NCBI GenBank assembly: GCA_002428015.1 | Contig: DIZW01000129.1 | Span: 1 to 64,000 of the forward strand | Direction of reading: 5' to 3' | Length of the DNA stretch: 64,000 nucleotides | DNA from: Oxalobacteraceae bacterium UBA6018 | GTDB taxonomy: Bacteria > Pseudomonadota > Gammaproteobacteria > Burkholderiales > Burkholderiaceae_D | Shown: piece after piece, positions 62,289 through 64,000 of the stretch | Layout of the letters: every line of letters begins with the position of its first letter | Position numbering within the stretch: position 1 is the stretch's first letter | Translations under genes and position numbers: made by a program | The notes under the pieces: model-generated | Databases searched by the model: none | Told to the model about the DNA's origin: nothing | The model's input: the letters and a program-made list of their open reading frames with translations, nothing else

Positions 62289-62816
62289 TCAGGGCAGCAT
62301 GCGCTTGAGCACGCCGTCACGGTCGATCAACTGGTGTTTCAGCGCGGCCGCCACGTGCAGGGCCACGGCCGCGAGCATGCTCATGTTGAGCCAATAATGC
62401 ACTTCCTTCAACACCGGCTTGAGCGCGGGGTTCGCGTCGATCAGCACGGGCAGCTTGAGCAGCCCAAAGTACACCACCGGCACGCCGGCGGACAGGGTGT
62501 AGAAGTAGCCCGACAGCGGCACCGCGAACATCAGCAGGTAGAGCAGGCCGTGCAGGCCGCTGGCGGCGCTGCGCTGCCATGGCGGCATGCTCGATGGGTA
62601 GGCGGGGACGCGACTGTTGAGCCGCCACAGCAGGCGCAGCGCGGCCAGCGCGAGGATGGTGACGCCGGCCCACTTATGCCACGAGAAATATTTGAGTTTG
62701 GTCGGGGTCAGGCCCGGAATGTCGGTCATGACCAGGCCGAGCGAGAACGTGGCGACGATCAGCAGAGCGATGAGCCAGTGGAACACGATCGCCGTCGTGG
62801 TGTAACGCTCTTGCAT
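62289..62816 (-). CDS. Cytochrome b561 (CybB-like)
   Basis: A 175-residue inner-membrane dihaem cytochrome with four hydrophobic helices. Candidate haem ligands are His13 (IVFHWLIA), His47 (SWHKWAG), His140 (EVHYWLN) and His154 (ALHVAAA), close to those of E. coli CybB. It would pass electrons from the quinone pool, probably towards the co-encoded periplasmic YceI proteins. TTAGGAG precedes the ATG. A 12-bp perfect palindrome lies just upstream. Confidence 0.94.
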   Translation of the reverse strand: MQERYTTTAIVFHWLIALLIVATFSLGLVMTDIPGLTPTKLKYFSWHKWAGVTILALAALRLLWRLNSRVPAYPSSMPPWQRSAASGLHGLLYLLMFAVPLSGYFYTLSAGVPVVYFGLLKLPVLIDANPALKPVLKEVHYWLNMSMLAAVALHVAAALKHQLIDRDGVLKRMLP

Positions 62817-62832
62817 GACCGCTCCTAAGAAA

Positions 62833-62844
62833 TAGTACGTACTA
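62833..62844 (-). promoter_or_regulatory. Palindromic operator candidate before the cytochrome b561-YceI operon
   Basis: TAGTACGTACTA is a perfect 12-bp palindrome 17 bp before the cytochrome start. On the minus strand a TATATT (62850-62856 region) just upstream could be the -10, placing the palindrome over the transcription start. The regulator is not in the window. Confidence 0.55.
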
Positions 62845-62959
62845 GAACTAATATACCAAATAAACGGACGACGTGCTGGCGCTGGCAGATTAGCACAGTG
62901 TCATGTTGCGAACTGTTCACGAGGACGGCCACGAAAGCGGGCGCGGCGGGACCGAATCA

Positions 62960-64000
62960 ATGATAATAGAACCGAAGCAAGACGACAGGACCACAACGCC
63001 TCAGCACTGGACCGCGATGACCGACCCGCAGCGTATTTGTTGCCGATGGATTGATCGACTGATTTATGCCGCCGGTCTGGCCGGCCTGGCCGGCGCCTTG
63101 CCCGCGGCGGCGGCAGTGGCAGCGGCGCCCCTGCTTGGCGACATGGCCGACATGTCGATCGAAGAGCTGGCCAACATCCAAATCATATCGGTGTCGCGCA
63201 AGCCAGAGCCGCTGGCCGGCGCCGACGCCTCGGTGTTCGTGATCACCGCCGAGGATATCCGCCGCGCCGGCGCCGCCAGCCTGCCGGAAGCCTTGCGCCT
63301 GGCGCCCAACCTCCAGGTGGGGCAGGTGAGCGCGGCCGGCTACGCCATCAGCGCGCGCGGCCTGAACGGCAGCAACAACAGCGTACCGAACAAGATGCAG
63401 GTGCTCATCGACGGGCGTTCCGTGTACACGCCGCTATTTTCCGGCGTGTTCTGGGACGCCCAGGACGCGGTGATGGAGGACATCGCGCGCATCGAAGTCA
63501 TCAGCGGGCCGGGCGGCACCCTGTGGGGCGTGAACGCCGTCAATGGCGTCATCAACATCATCACCCGCGCCGCGCGCGACACCCATGGCGCCCTGCTGGC
63601 CGCCGGCGCCGGCAGCGCCGGGGCGGACGCCGCGTTCCGCTACGGCGCGCGCAGCGGCGGGGCCGACTGGCGCGTGTACGGCAAGCAGATCGACGGCCGC
63701 CGCACGGAACTGGCCGGCGGCGGCCCTGTCGAGGATGCGCGGCGCCAGAGCCAGGTCGGCTTTCGCGCCGACTGGGAAGGCCGCGCCGACAGCGTGACCG
63801 TGCATGGCGACGCTTACCGTGGCGTCAGCGAACAGCCGGCGCCCGGCACCTTCACCGTCAGCGGCACCAACCCGGTGCTGGGCGACATCCGCGCCAGCGG
63901 CGTCAACCTGACCGGCGCCTGGCGCCACGCGCTGGACGGCGGCGGCGATCTCGCCCTGCAAGCCTATCTGGAACGCAATCTGCGCACGGTGCCGCCGACC
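62960..64000 (+). CDS. TonB-dependent receptor, cut by window edge
   Basis: The first 347 codons of an outer-membrane receptor. After a charged start and a hydrophobic segment (about residues 36-58, ending AAAVAAAP) comes MSIEELANIQIISVSRKPE, then the plug domain with VFVITAEDIRRAGAASLPEA, LRLAPNLQVG, MQVLIDGRSVYTPLFSGVFW, IEVISGPGGTLWGVNAVNGV and INIITR. This opening is typical of TonB receptors of the BtuB/colicin-receptor type found in gammaproteobacteria and betaproteobacteria. The barrel continues outside the window. The ATG at 62960 has GGGA upstream; the ATG at 63017 is an alternative. The ligand is unknown. Confidence 0.9.
   Translation, partial: MIIEPKQDDRTTTPQHWTAMTDPQRICCRWIDRLIYAAGLAGLAGALPAAAAVAAAPLLGDMADMSIEELANIQIISVSRKPEPLAGADASVFVITAEDIRRAGAASLPEALRLAPNLQVGQVSAAGYAISARGLNGSNNSVPNKMQVLIDGRSVYTPLFSGVFWDAQDAVMEDIARIEVISGPGGTLWGVNAVNGVINIITRAARDTHGALLAAGAGSAGADAAFRYGARSGGADWRVYGKQIDGRRTELAGGGPVEDARRQSQVGFRADWEGRADSVTVHGDAYRGVSEQPAPGTFTVSGTNPVLGDIRASGVNLTGAWRHALDGGGDLALQAYLERNLRTVPPT

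Overview
The window looks like chromosome from a high-GC betaproteobacterium, most likely Oxalobacteraceae (Massilia/Duganella-like). That is an inference from protein style and gene order: recG divergent from queA-tgt-yajC-secD-secF, an AraC-type regulator ahead of an aru/ast operon, and the strong GC bias at third codon positions that opens long antisense frames everywhere. No rRNA, tRNA, CRISPR array, insertion sequence or phage gene was recognised. The window cuts an L-asparaginase gene at its left edge and a TonB-dependent receptor gene at its right edge.

Layout. 1-3.7 kb (minus): a probable operon of a dicarboxylate/amino-acid symporter, a secreted amidohydrolase and a periplasmic L-asparaginase, suited to amino-acid and peptide scavenging. 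3.9-7.5 kb (plus): an orphan polar-amino-acid ABC ATPase, dihydroorotase (pyrC), a DUF3025 protein and a Gfo/Idh/MocA oxidoreductase. 7.6-15.8 kb: recG with a GNAT acetyltransferase (minus), and the queuosine and Sec genes queA, tgt, yajC, secD, secF (plus), closed by a clear terminator. 16.1-18.4 kb: a GH5-like lipoprotein with altered catalytic motifs, and an AlkZ-like DNA glycosylase. 18.5-25.6 kb: a beta-glucoside locus with a GPH symporter, a GH94 phosphorylase, an exported GH3 glucosidase and a LacI-type regulator; a LacI-type palindrome sits on the symporter promoter. 25.9-31.1 kb (minus): a tightly overlapping MarR-FUSC-DUF1656-HlyD-OMF efflux operon with twin palindromes on its promoter.

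31.2-34 kb holds an HDOD protein, a small unknown protein coupled to a second MarR regulator, and an EamA transporter. 34-47.4 kb is the arginine succinyltransferase pathway: AraC-type ArgR, astC, aruF, aruG, astD, astB, a 180-kDa-class NAD-glutamate dehydrogenase placed inside the operon, and astE. Together these take arginine to glutamate and on to 2-oxoglutarate. 47.4-50.9 kb has an old-yellow-enzyme homologue, a Nudix hydrolase, flavohaemoglobin hmpA and nsrR, with an NsrR-like box in front of each of the last two.

50.9-54.5 kb is a less GC-rich accessory patch. It has a decayed DUF2167 gene plus the stump of a neighbouring membrane-protease gene, a histidine-rich lipoprotein of unknown function, an amino-acid permease and a truncated lipoprotein signal. 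54.5-64 kb has a polysaccharide deacetylase, an S46 dipeptidyl-peptidase (DPP7-like), a phospholipase-D/cardiolipin-synthase protein, a GlsB/YeaQ membrane protein, a general-stress protein with three 60-residue glycine-zipper repeats, a cytochrome b561-YceI-YceI cluster and the TonB receptor.

No wholly new multi-gene system was found. The best leads are the GH5-like protein lacking its nucleophile, the triplicated C-terminal strand of the HlyD protein, the histidine-motif lipoprotein, the decayed DUF2167/protease pair and several newly visible operators.
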